From Burkholderiales bacterium (lineage in GTDB: Bacteria; Pseudomonadota; Gammaproteobacteria; Burkholderiales; Burkholderiaceae_E): 6,789 nucleotides of DNA. This document shows positions 1-5,868 of this stretch, piece after piece. The position numbers were made by a program, and so were the translations under genes. The first letter of the stretch is position 1. Each line of letters starts with the position of its first letter. The stretch covers positions 350,213-357,001 of the forward strand of contig CP070753.1 of NCBI GenBank assembly GCA_020348765.1. Direction: 5' to 3'. The notes beneath the pieces were generated by a model. It was not told where the DNA came from. It made no database searches and saw only the letters and a list, made by a program, of their open reading frames with translations.

Positions 1-461
1 CGAAAGTCGCGCAGCAGCACGTTCAGCCGCATGGACTCGGGGATGAACACCGCCGGGCGCAGCATCGCGCGCACGTCGAAGTCGTGCTCGGCGTAGTAGC
101 GCAGCAGGTCCTTGGCATGCAGGATGCCGATCACGTTGTCGCGGTCGCCGTCGACGACCGGAAACCGCGAGTGCCCGTCGCGGATCACCTGCGGGATGAA
201 CTGCTCGGGCGGTTGCGTGATGTCGACGACGTCCATCTGCGCGCGCGGCACCATGGTGTCGCGCGCTGCCAGCTCGGAGACCTGCAGCACGCCCTCGATC
301 ATCGACAGCGCATCGGCGTCGAGCAGGCTGCGCTCATGGGCCCGCCGCAGCAGGTCGAGCAGTTGTTCGCGGTCTTCGGGGGCCCCGGTCAGCAGGGACG
401 AGAGCCGTTCCAGGAGGGAGCGGGAGACCTTGCCGGAACTGCCCGCAGCGTCGTCAGACAT
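1..461 (-). CDS. ybeX: CorC/YbeX CBS-domain protein (partial, C-terminus beyond window)
   Basis: The frame opens with ATG at 459-461 and runs open off the left edge, giving 153 residues plus two bases. After a variable N-terminus, residues 30-70 carry the acidic/leucine-rich helix typical of the CorC/YbeX family (EDREQLLDLL, then LLDADALSMIEGVLQVSEL). The first CBS motif follows at about 67-120, with DTMVPRAQMDVVD, HSRFPVV and NVIGILHAKDLL. The second CBS domain and the C-terminal CorC_HlyC transporter-associated domain would lie outside the window. The family is cytosolic. It was historically linked to Mg2+/Co2+ efflux with CorA, and ybeX is linked to ribosome metabolism through its neighbours ybeZ and ybeY. 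Position directly after ybeY is the usual order. Unlike the upstream genes it is not overlapped but separated by 179 bp, so it may have its own promoter. No strong Shine-Dalgarno sequence is seen before the ATG. Confidence 0.93.
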   Translation of the reverse strand, partial: MSDDAAGSSGKVSRSLLERLSSLLTGAPEDREQLLDLLRRAHERSLLDADALSMIEGVLQVSELAARDTMVPRAQMDVVDITQPPEQFIPQVIRDGHSRFPVVDGDRDNVIGILHAKDLLRYYAEHDFDVRAMLRPAVFIPESMRLNVLLRDF

Positions 462-489
462 TCGCCCAGAAACGCGTAATGGTCACGTC

Positions 490-519
490 AGGATAGCGCA
501 TAAGACCGCGGCCGTTCAA
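490..519 (-). promoter_or_regulatory. Possible sigma70-type promoter for ybeX
   Basis: On the minus strand a TTGAAC box (514-519) and a TATCCT box (490-495) are separated by 18 bases. Each matches four of six bases of the sigma70 consensus. A transcript starting just after the -10 box would have a leader of roughly 20 nt before the ybeX ATG. The location, in the only real intergenic gap of the window, supports it, but in GC-rich DNA such matches can arise by chance. The -35 box touches the edge of the 17-bp repeat array. Confidence 0.25.
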
Positions 520-586
520 TCGAGGCTGGCGCCGCATCGAGCCTGGTGCCGCATCGAGCCTGGTGCCGCATCGAGCCTGGCTCCGC
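519..586 (-). repeat. 17-bp tandem repeat, four copies, in the ybeY-ybeX spacer
   Basis: Four consecutive 17-base units occupy 519-535, 536-552, 553-569 and 570-586. Plus-strand consensus is ATCGAGCCTGGTGCCGC. The two middle copies are identical. The outer copies differ from them at two or three positions (first copy: GGCTGGC for GCCTGGT; last copy: GGCTCCGC ending). The period is not a multiple of three and the array lies between stop and start codons, so it is non-coding. It occupies over a third of the 179-bp spacer. It could be a neutral slippage expansion, a binding array for a protein, or an mRNA element between ybeY and ybeX; nothing in the sequence decides between these. Confidence 0.85.
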
Positions 587-587
587 C

Positions 588-627
588 CCGGACCGAGCCA
601 TCCGGCCGCACACGGGCCCAGGTCCGG
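588..627 (-). other. Inverted repeat just downstream of ybeY
   Basis: CCGGACC at 588-594 pairs perfectly with GGTCCGG at 621-627, leaving a 26-base GC-rich loop that itself contains short self-complementary segments. It lies 13 bases after the ybeY stop. There is no following T-run on the minus strand, so it does not look like an intrinsic terminator. It could stabilise an RNA 3' end or be incidental in GC-rich sequence. Confidence 0.3.
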
Positions 628-640
628 TAGGAGCGCTCAC

Positions 641-1108
641 TCAGTGCGCCAGGTACGGGTCGCCGATTCCGAAGCGACGCAGGATGGCGACTTCCCGCGA
701 CTCCATGCGTCGCGCATCGACCTCGTCCAGGTGATCGTAGCCCTGTGCGTGCAGCACGCCGTGCACCACCATGTGCGCCAGGTGGGCGGTGATCGACTTG
801 CGCTGCGCCAGCGCCTCGCGCTCGACGACCGGCATGCAGATCACGATGTCGGCCTGGACCGCCGGCGCCCGGGAGTAGGCGAACGTGAGCACGTTCGTGG
901 CGCGGTCCTTGCCTCGGTAGTTGCGGTTCAGGGCACGGGACTCGGCGCGCTCGACGAAGCGCACCGTGATCTGCGCGTCGGCTTCGAGGCCGGCGGCGAC
1001 CCAGCGCCGCAGTCGCGCGCGCTCGACCGGCACCGGCACGCCCTGGCTCTGCACGGTCAGCGCGAGCCGGCGCCGCGTCGCCGTCGCGCTAGCGCTTGCG
1101 CGTGCCAC
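641..1108 (-). CDS. ybeY: YbeY endoribonuclease (rRNA maturation factor)
   Basis: A 155-residue protein of the single-domain UPF0054 metal-dependent RNase family, close to the usual length. The zinc-binding signature HGVLHAQGYDH is at residues 116-126, giving ligands H116, H120 and H126. The conserved arginine of the active-site groove is probably R50 in ITVRFVE, followed by the family motif around RATNVLTFAY (69-78). In other bacteria YbeY takes part in 16S rRNA 3'-end maturation and 70S quality control in the cytosol. The start used is GTG at 1106-1108, the only candidate that includes the N-terminal strand (LALTVQSQ). It gives a 20-nt overlap with the end of ybeZ, so translation is probably coupled. 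The first dozen residues are Ala/Arg/Ser-rich and may not be conserved, so a slightly later start cannot be excluded. The stop is TGA. Confidence 0.95.
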   Translation of the reverse strand: MARASASATATRRRLALTVQSQGVPVPVERARLRRWVAAGLEADAQITVRFVERAESRALNRNYRGKDRATNVLTFAYSRAPAVQADIVICMPVVEREALAQRKSITAHLAHMVVHGVLHAQGYDHLDEVDARRMESREVAILRRFGIGDPYLAH

Positions 1109-2087
1109 CGGCGGTGGCCCTGCCGTCGACCTCCGGTTCGGGCTGGTGCCGATCGTAGGCCTCGACGATTCGAGCCACGAGCGGATGGCGCACGACGTCC
1201 GCGCTGCTGAAGTGGGTGGTCGCGATGCCGCGGACCTCGGACAGGATATGCGTGGCTTCGATCAGGCCCGAGCGCGTGCCGCGCGGCAGGTCGATCTGCG
1301 TGATGTCGCCGGTGACCACTGCCTTGGAGCCGAACCCGATACGGGTCAGGAACATCTTCATCTGTTCGGGCGTCGTGTTCTGCGCTTCGTCCAGGATGAT
1401 GAACGCGTGATTCAGCGTGCGGCCGCGCATGTATGCGAGCGGTGCGATCTCGATCGCCTGGCGCTCGAACATTTTCGCGGTGCGGTCGAATCCGAGCAGG
1501 TCGTACAGGGCGTCATACAGCGGGCGCAGATACGGGTCGACCTTCTGCGCCAGGTCGCCGGGCAGGAAGCCGAGCCGCTCGCCGGCCTCGACCGCCGGCC
1601 GGGTCAGCACGATGCGCTTGATCGCGTCGCGCTCGATCGCATCGACCGCACATGCGACCGCGAGGTAGGTCTTGCCGGTGCCGGCCGGGCCGATCCCGAA
1701 GGTGACGTCGTGCGAGACGATGCTGCGCAGGTAATCGCGCTGGCGCGGCGTGCGTGGCTGCAGGTCGGTGCGGCGTGTGTGCAGCACCGGCATCTCGTCG
1801 TCCTGCGACACCGGCCCGGCCGGCGCACGCAACTCGACCAGCCCGAGCTGAATGTCGTCGAGCGACAGCGGATGCTCGGAACGTTCGTGAAACAGCGCCA
1901 GCGCACGCTGGGCCTGCCTGGCCTGCGCGGAGAGCCCTTCGACGCTGAAGGTGCCGCCGCGGCGCGCGATCCTGACGTCGAACGCTTCCTCGATCTGGCG
2001 CAGATTCTGGTCCAGCGGTCCGCACAGATTGGCGAGCCGGACGTTGTCGGAGCTCGCCGGGATGTACTCGATGGAGGTGTTCTTCAA
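1089..2087 (-). CDS. ybeZ: PhoH-like ATPase YbeZ
   Basis: A 332-residue PhoH family protein. Residues 1-85 form the KH-like N-terminal segment typical of the YbeZ type (VRLANLCGPLDQNLRQIEEAF at 17-37). The PhoH P-loop NTPase domain spans about 110-310, with Walker A GPAGTGKT at 133-140, LTRPAVEAGERLGFLPGD at 161-178, Walker B FIILDEAQNTT at 229-239, VTGDITQIDLP at 258-268, and the closing FSSADVVRHPLV at 293-303. All catalytic motifs look intact. YbeZ is a cytosolic ATPase that partners with YbeY in RNA/ribosome maintenance; the C-terminus overlaps ybeY by 20 nt. The start is TTG at 2085-2087, overlapping the TGA of the upstream fecR-type gene as TTGA. The frame has a TAG about 50 bases upstream and no ATG or GTG in between, and no purine-rich Shine-Dalgarno sequence is visible. 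Translation therefore probably depends on ribosomes finishing the upstream gene. Confidence 0.95.
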   Translation of the reverse strand: MKNTSIEYIPASSDNVRLANLCGPLDQNLRQIEEAFDVRIARRGGTFSVEGLSAQARQAQRALALFHERSEHPLSLDDIQLGLVELRAPAGPVSQDDEMPVLHTRRTDLQPRTPRQRDYLRSIVSHDVTFGIGPAGTGKTYLAVACAVDAIERDAIKRIVLTRPAVEAGERLGFLPGDLAQKVDPYLRPLYDALYDLLGFDRTAKMFERQAIEIAPLAYMRGRTLNHAFIILDEAQNTTPEQMKMFLTRIGFGSKAVVTGDITQIDLPRGTRSGLIEATHILSEVRGIATTHFSSADVVRHPLVARIVEAYDRHQPEPEVDGRATAGGTRKR

Positions 2088-4396
2088 CGGGCCGGGCCGC
2101 CGCGGGTCATCTGCCGATCGCGCCTGAATGCTGCCGTACCCTGGATTCTAGCGTCGCTTTCGCTGTCGCCAATCGAATATTCGAGGCCCATGCGGGATCC
2201 GTCCGGTCCGAAGAAGCCGCCCGCAATGGCCGCGGAGCAACCCGATCCGCTGCACGTCAACTCCCGGAGTGCCTCGCTCGAAGACACCGGCACGGTGCCC
2301 GCGATCGCGCTGCCGGCCCCGGTCCGCCCGATTTCACTTCTCGACGGGTCGTCCAGCCCGCCGGTGGTGCGCATCGTATAGCTGGCGCCCTGCGACATGG
2401 TGACGGTGGCGTCCAGACCGACCCTGGTGCCGCTGCCCGGTCCGAACAGCACTGCGGCGCGGCCGGCGAAACTGCCCGGCGACTCGCGACCGGTGGACAG
2501 GGTCGGCTGGGTGGCACCGAGCAGCGAATACGTGGCCAGTCCCTCGGTCGGCAAGGTGGGCGAGGGGACACCGATCAGGTAGTGGATGCCGCTGTTGCCC
2601 GGAACAGTGATGTTCCGTGTCTCGCCGCCGGACGTGTACCGAACCTGCCCCGCTGACCACCGCCCCCAGGTCACGTACGGATCGGCACCGGAATCGTCCT
2701 TGACGTTCGCGGTGTGGCGTTCGAGACAGCGCTGCTCGGGGCACAGGCCCACCGCCCGCAGGCGTAGATCGCCGTCGAGTTCGATCGTCGATCCGGATCG
2801 AAGCAGGCTCTGAACCGAGGCGAACTCGAGCGCGGTCAGCCGGACGAAGAGCCCGGTCGCATCACGCAGCCCGTTACCGAGCGGATCCGGCATCCCGTCG
2901 TTGCCGCCGTCGCCGGTCGAGCCGGTGCCGGTCGAGCCGTCCCCGGTCGAGCCACCGCCGGTGGAGCCGTCCCCGGTCGAGCCGGTGCCAGTCGAGCCAC
3001 CGCCGGTCGAGCCACCGCCGGTCGAGCCACCGCCAGTCGAGCCTCCGCCGGTCGAGCCACCGCCAGTCGAGCCGTCCCCGGTCGAGCCCCCCCCGGGCGA
3101 GCCACCCCCGGTCGAGCCGCCGCCAGTCGAGCCACCGCCAGTCGAGCCGGTGCCAGTCGAGCCGTCCCCGGTCGAGCCACCTCCGGTCGAGCCACCTCCG
3201 GTCGAGCCACCGCCAGTCGAGCCGGTGCCAGTCGAGCCGTCCCCGGTCGAGCCACCGCCAGTCGAGCCACCGCCGGTCGAGCCTCCCGCCGAGCCATCGC
3301 CGGACGAGCCGCCGCCGCCGGCCTGGCCGTGGCCGCCGGCTCCCGGATCACCCGCTGCCCCGGATGCTCCGCTGCCGCCGTCCGCGCTACCGTTACCGGC
3401 CCCGGCACCGCCGCTCGTCCCGTTTCCGGATGCGCCATTGTTTGCGCCGTCCGTTGCACCGCCGCTGCCGCCGTCGCTCGCAGCGCCGCCGGCACCCTCG
3501 GACAGGCCCGCAAAGGTGGCGCCCGCAAGCGAGCTGCTTACCGATTCGTCGGTGCTCGGGGCACTCGAGTCGCCGTCGCTCGCCGCATTGCCCGCACCGT
3601 TTCCGGGCTCACCGCCGAGCCCGGCGTCGCCCCCGGTCGAGAACACCGGGCGCAGGGCGCCTGCGCCGGTACCACTTTGCGATTCGTCGCCGCTTGCACT
3701 GGCGAGCACGGCCTTGCCCGGGGGCGCATAGGCTGCGGTCCGGAACGCGGGTATCTGGTCAAGTGGCAGGAACGGCTCGGTGAGCATCGGCACCAGCAAG
3801 CCTTCGCGCGGCTGCAGTTCCCGGTCCTCGAGATCGTTCCGGACCACGACCCGTCCGTCGAATACGTACACGCGCAGTCCGGCCGAGCGCCCCGGCGCGC
3901 ATCGCGGGTCGCAGACGGTCTGCTCGGCAATGAACTCCGTGCCTCGGATCCCGATGGTCGCGGTCGGCGTCTTGATCCGGTAGTCGTCGGAATTGCGCTT
4001 GCCGATCGCGCCGGTGGAGGTGCGCAGCGTGCCGCGCAGCAGCGAGAAGAACCCGCGCTCGCGCTGGCGCGTGTACGCGTAGTCGTCGATCCTGAACCGG
4101 GTGCCCGGCTGCAGCGAGACCAAGGCACCGTCCGAGAAGCGGATCTGCACGCGCCCGTCGGATCCGGTGACGATCGTGTCCCCGCTCGCCAGCGAGTCGC
4201 CCTGCAGCAGCGGTCGCGACTGTGGCGGACCGTTGCCGTTCGTACGCACCAAGGTCACGTCGCCGGCGACCAGCAGCAACACGCCGTCGTTGGCCAGCGC
4301 CGCGGGCGCCGCCACGAGCAGTGCCGACATCGCCAGTGCCGCGGCTGTGAGCCAGCCGAGGCTGCGACGGGCCGACGCGATCGGGTTGTTCATCAT
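2084..4396 (-). CDS. Exported FecR-domain protein with GGGST-repeat linker and C-terminal TbpB-like beta domain
   Basis: A 770-residue protein. Residues 1-36 are a Sec signal peptide (Arg-rich start, WLTAAALAMSALLVAAPAALA) with a likely cut after ALA-36. There is no lipobox cysteine, so it should not be lipidated. A FecR domain occupies about 44-190, with GDSLASGDTIVTGSDGRVQI, FSDGALVSLQPGTRFRIDD and TPTATIGIRGTEF. Residues 235-504 are a Gly/Ser/Ala/Thr-rich, presumably disordered linker containing 25 pentapeptides (370-494). Residues 505-770 are beta-rich with WGRW (577-580), HYLIGVPSP, GLATYSLLGATQPT and, near the end, GGFFGPDGSRMGLEY. The last motif resembles the barrel signature of TbpB-like Slam cargo. 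Three close cysteine pairs (162/166, 552/557, 715/720) suggest disulfides outside the cytosol. There is no cytoplasmic or transmembrane segment of a FecR anti-sigma regulator and no sigma factor gene nearby. The start is the first of two ATGs, sharing ATGA with the upstream gene. I infer a surface or secreted substrate of the Slam-like neighbour; ligand unknown. Confidence 0.85.
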   Translation of the reverse strand: MMNNPIASARRSLGWLTAAALAMSALLVAAPAALANDGVLLLVAGDVTLVRTNGNGPPQSRPLLQGDSLASGDTIVTGSDGRVQIRFSDGALVSLQPGTRFRIDDYAYTRQRERGFFSLLRGTLRTSTGAIGKRNSDDYRIKTPTATIGIRGTEFIAEQTVCDPRCAPGRSAGLRVYVFDGRVVVRNDLEDRELQPREGLLVPMLTEPFLPLDQIPAFRTAAYAPPGKAVLASASGDESQSGTGAGALRPVFSTGGDAGLGGEPGNGAGNAASDGDSSAPSTDESVSSSLAGATFAGLSEGAGGAASDGGSGGATDGANNGASGNGTSGGAGAGNGSADGGSGASGAAGDPGAGGHGQAGGGGSSGDGSAGGSTGGGSTGGGSTGDGSTGTGSTGGGSTGGGSTGGGSTGDGSTGTGSTGGGSTGGGSTGGGSPGGGSTGDGSTGGGSTGGGSTGGGSTGGGSTGGGSTGTGSTGDGSTGGGSTGDGSTGTGSTGDGGNDGMPDPLGNGLRDATGLFVRLTALEFASVQSLLRSGSTIELDGDLRLRAVGLCPEQRCLERHTANVKDDSGADPYVTWGRWSAGQVRYTSGGETRNITVPGNSGIHYLIGVPSPTLPTEGLATYSLLGATQPTLSTGRESPGSFAGRAAVLFGPGSGTRVGLDATVTMSQGASYTMRTTGGLDDPSRSEIGRTGAGSAIAGTVPVSSSEALRELTCSGSGCSAAIAGGFFGPDGSRMGLEYSIGDSESDARIQGTAAFRRDRQMTRGGPAR
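2915..3289 (-). repeat. 15-bp tandem repeat array, 25 units, encoding (G-G/D/T-G-S-T)n
   Basis: Twenty-five in-frame 15-base units encode pentapeptides at residues 370-494 of the FecR-domain protein: mainly GGGST, with GDGST, GTGST, one AGGST and one GGGSP. The Ser codon is always TCG. Thr alternates between ACC and ACT, and the Gly codons vary only slightly, so DNA identity is much higher than the protein sequence requires. This points to recent expansion by slippage or recombination. Units 4-8 and 9-13 repeat the same order (GDGST, GTGST, then three GGGST-type), a 75-bp higher-order copy. The array encodes a flexible glycine-serine spacer and is a likely site of length variation between strains and of assembly errors. 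Confidence 0.95.
3087..3094 (-). repeat. G8 homopolymer tract inside the coding repeat array
   Basis: The plus strand has eight consecutive C residues, so the coding strand has G8, at the only GGGSP/GGGST junction of the array (around residue 434-435). A gain of one G would lead to TAA at 2874-2876; a loss of one G would lead to TGA at 2836-2838. Either product would keep the FecR domain and most of the repeats but lose the C-terminal beta domain. Such tracts are known phase-variation sites in other surface proteins; here the length is at the low end, so switching is only a possibility. C4 (3076-3079) and C5 (3105-3109) runs flank it. Confidence 0.8.
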
Positions 4397-5868
4397 CGAA
4401 ACCGGTAGCGGGCGTGTAGGTAGATCTGCGCGCGCCGGTAGTCGTTGGGATCGATGGTCGACCAGACCCGCGTCAGTACCGCCGCAGGCGTGATCGTCCA
4501 GTCGCCGACCGGGTGCTCGACGCCGATCTGCAACTCCAGGTCGCGATCGGTGCGACGAAGGCCCGCAAACAGCGGGTTGACCCCGTCGAATGACCGGTGT
4601 TCATAGCTGACTCCAGCGTACCCCCGCCAACCGGGCAAAAGTGTGACTTCCGACACGAAACGCAAGCCGACGAAGTCGAAGTCGTATTCGGCGAGATCAC
4701 GGCTCGAGCGCTCGACGCCGGCGTACGCCGACCCGATCAGTACTGGTTCGCGCGCACTGTCGAAGCCGCGGGCCATTACGGCGCCAACCTGCAGGCGCCG
4801 CGCATCGCGGTCGGACTGCTCGGGGAACAGCAGCCGGAATGCCTGGGCATAGCCGCCGGCACGGGTGCGGGCCGCGGACTCGCACTGCCACTGGGCCGTG
4901 ATGCCGGCGGCATTCCTGAACGCTGCGCGTTCCAGGCGGGCATGCTGCAGCTGTGCGGTCAGTGACATCCGATGGCAATCCTCTCGGTAGCCCAGTCCCG
5001 CGGACAAGTCGACCGTGCCCAGCTCGGTGTCCCGGCGCACGCTGTTCAAGCGCTGCTCGAATGCCGCCTTCGCGTACCACTGCCAACGATCATCCAGCGG
5101 AACCACGCGTTCGACTCCCGCTCCGAACCGAACGAAGCTACCGTCCTGCGCCAGGCTGGTCGCCTCCGGAAGAAGCCTGAGCCCGCCGGTGCCGATCCAT
5201 TCCCTGAGACTGCTACCAAGGTTAACGTTCGAGTCGTAACCAGTGGAGAGCGCCAGATAGGCGGTCGTCTGCGGGCGCTGTGCGGTCGACAGGTGCTCGA
5301 TCGCGTCGAGGTAGCGACCGATCGTGTCGCGCACCGCGCCAGGGATCGCCTGGCTCGCGACCGTCTCGAACTGCCTGCGCGACGCGTCCATCTCGCCGAG
5401 CAGGAAGTGAGCGCGCGCGATCTCGGCGCGCGCGCGGAGATGGCCGGGTTCTGCGGCCAGCACGCGTTCGAGCGCGAACACGGCGCGTGCCGGCTTGCCG
5501 GCGTCGATCGCAGCCAGCCCGAGCAGGAAGTCGTACTCGGGAAAACCTGCGTAAAGCGACTCGCGCTCGGCGAGCAGGCGGTAGGCCGCTGCGGCATCGC
5601 CACGCCGCAGCCGAGCGCGAGCCTCGGACAGAAGCGCACCGAGCGGGGAAGGCCCCGCGGCCCCGCGGCCGTCTTCAGCGGCTGCCGGCGGCGCCTGGGC
5701 GAGCAGCCATCGGAGGCTTTCGGCTGCAGCACCCGAGCGGTTCGCGGCCGCCGTGCCGCCGGCGTGTGCCGAATCGATCAGCGCCGGGGCAAGCGCCAGC
5801 AGCGCCGAGACGCACAGCGCGAGCGCCGCCCGAGTCGCTCGCTGCCGGTGTCTTGGCGGCGCCTCCAT
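4393..5868 (-). CDS. Slam-like outer-membrane protein: TPR domain plus C-terminal beta-barrel
   Basis: A 491-residue protein. Residues 1-36 look like a Sec signal peptide (RAALALCVSALLALAPAL, then SAHA with a likely cut before GG). Residues 75-190 are helical and include two clear TPR units at about 110-143 (EYDFLLGLAAIDAGKPARAVFALERVL) and 144-177 (HLRARAEIARAHFLLGEMDAS). From about 200 the pattern changes to alternating amphipathic strands beginning with ALSTGYDSNVNLG and ending in QIYLHARYRFR, consistent with an outer-membrane barrel. This order, the length near 500 residues and the YDSNVN motif match the Slam/DUF560 family, whose members move TbpB-type proteins across the outer membrane (type XI secretion). 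Two cysteines in the barrel (298, 329) might pair. The ATG directly follows the miaB stop (TAGATG), and the TGA overlaps the next start as ATGA. I infer that it exports the downstream FecR-domain protein. An alternative is a generic TPR/porin-like protein of the same superfamily with another role. Confidence 0.8.
   Translation of the reverse strand: MEAPPRHRQRATRAALALCVSALLALAPALIDSAHAGGTAAANRSGAAAESLRWLLAQAPPAAAEDGRGAAGPSPLGALLSEARARLRRGDAAAAYRLLAERESLYAGFPEYDFLLGLAAIDAGKPARAVFALERVLAAEPGHLRARAEIARAHFLLGEMDASRRQFETVASQAIPGAVRDTIGRYLDAIEHLSTAQRPQTTAYLALSTGYDSNVNLGSSLREWIGTGGLRLLPEATSLAQDGSFVRFGAGVERVVPLDDRWQWYAKAAFEQRLNSVRRDTELGTVDLSAGLGYREDCHRMSLTAQLQHARLERAAFRNAAGITAQWQCESAARTRAGGYAQAFRLLFPEQSDRDARRLQVGAVMARGFDSAREPVLIGSAYAGVERSSRDLAEYDFDFVGLRFVSEVTLLPGWRGYAGVSYEHRSFDGVNPLFAGLRRTDRDLELQIGVEHPVGDWTITPAAVLTRVWSTIDPNDYRRAQIYLHARYRFR

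Noticed and set aside
588..627. Hairpin after ybeY considered as an intrinsic terminator
   Set aside because: Only a 7-bp stem with a 26-base loop and no following T-run on the minus strand, so kept only as a low-confidence inverted repeat.
921..2381. 486-codon plus-strand open frame opposite ybeY and ybeZ
   Set aside because: Antisense to two clearly conserved genes, Arg/Ala-rich with no motif; typical of GC-rich shadow frames. The same applies to plus-strand frames at 563-1210, 3329-4408 and 4972-6324.
519..3289. Tandem repeats considered as CRISPR-like arrays
   Set aside because: Units of 17 and 15 bp are directly adjacent with no unique spacers; the larger array is in frame within a coding region.
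2836..3528. Minus-strand frame rich in Ala-Arg-Pro repeats
   Set aside because: Shifted reading of the same repeat array, with no recognisable domain. It is useful only because its TGA shows where a one-base deletion product would end.
2901..3731. Long plus-strand frame encoding a (PPPVEP)-like proline-rich protein resembling a TonB spacer
   Set aside because: It is the exact antisense of the GGGST array and linker. A 15-bp repeat without stops opens all frames. There are no other domains and the minus-strand frame has a signal peptide, FecR domain and barrel.
3826..4267. FecR domain considered as evidence for a Fec-type iron-siderophore signalling operon
   Set aside because: No ECF sigma factor or TonB-dependent receptor gene in the window, and the protein has a cleavable signal peptide instead of the cytoplasmic anti-sigma segment and single membrane helix of FecR regulators.
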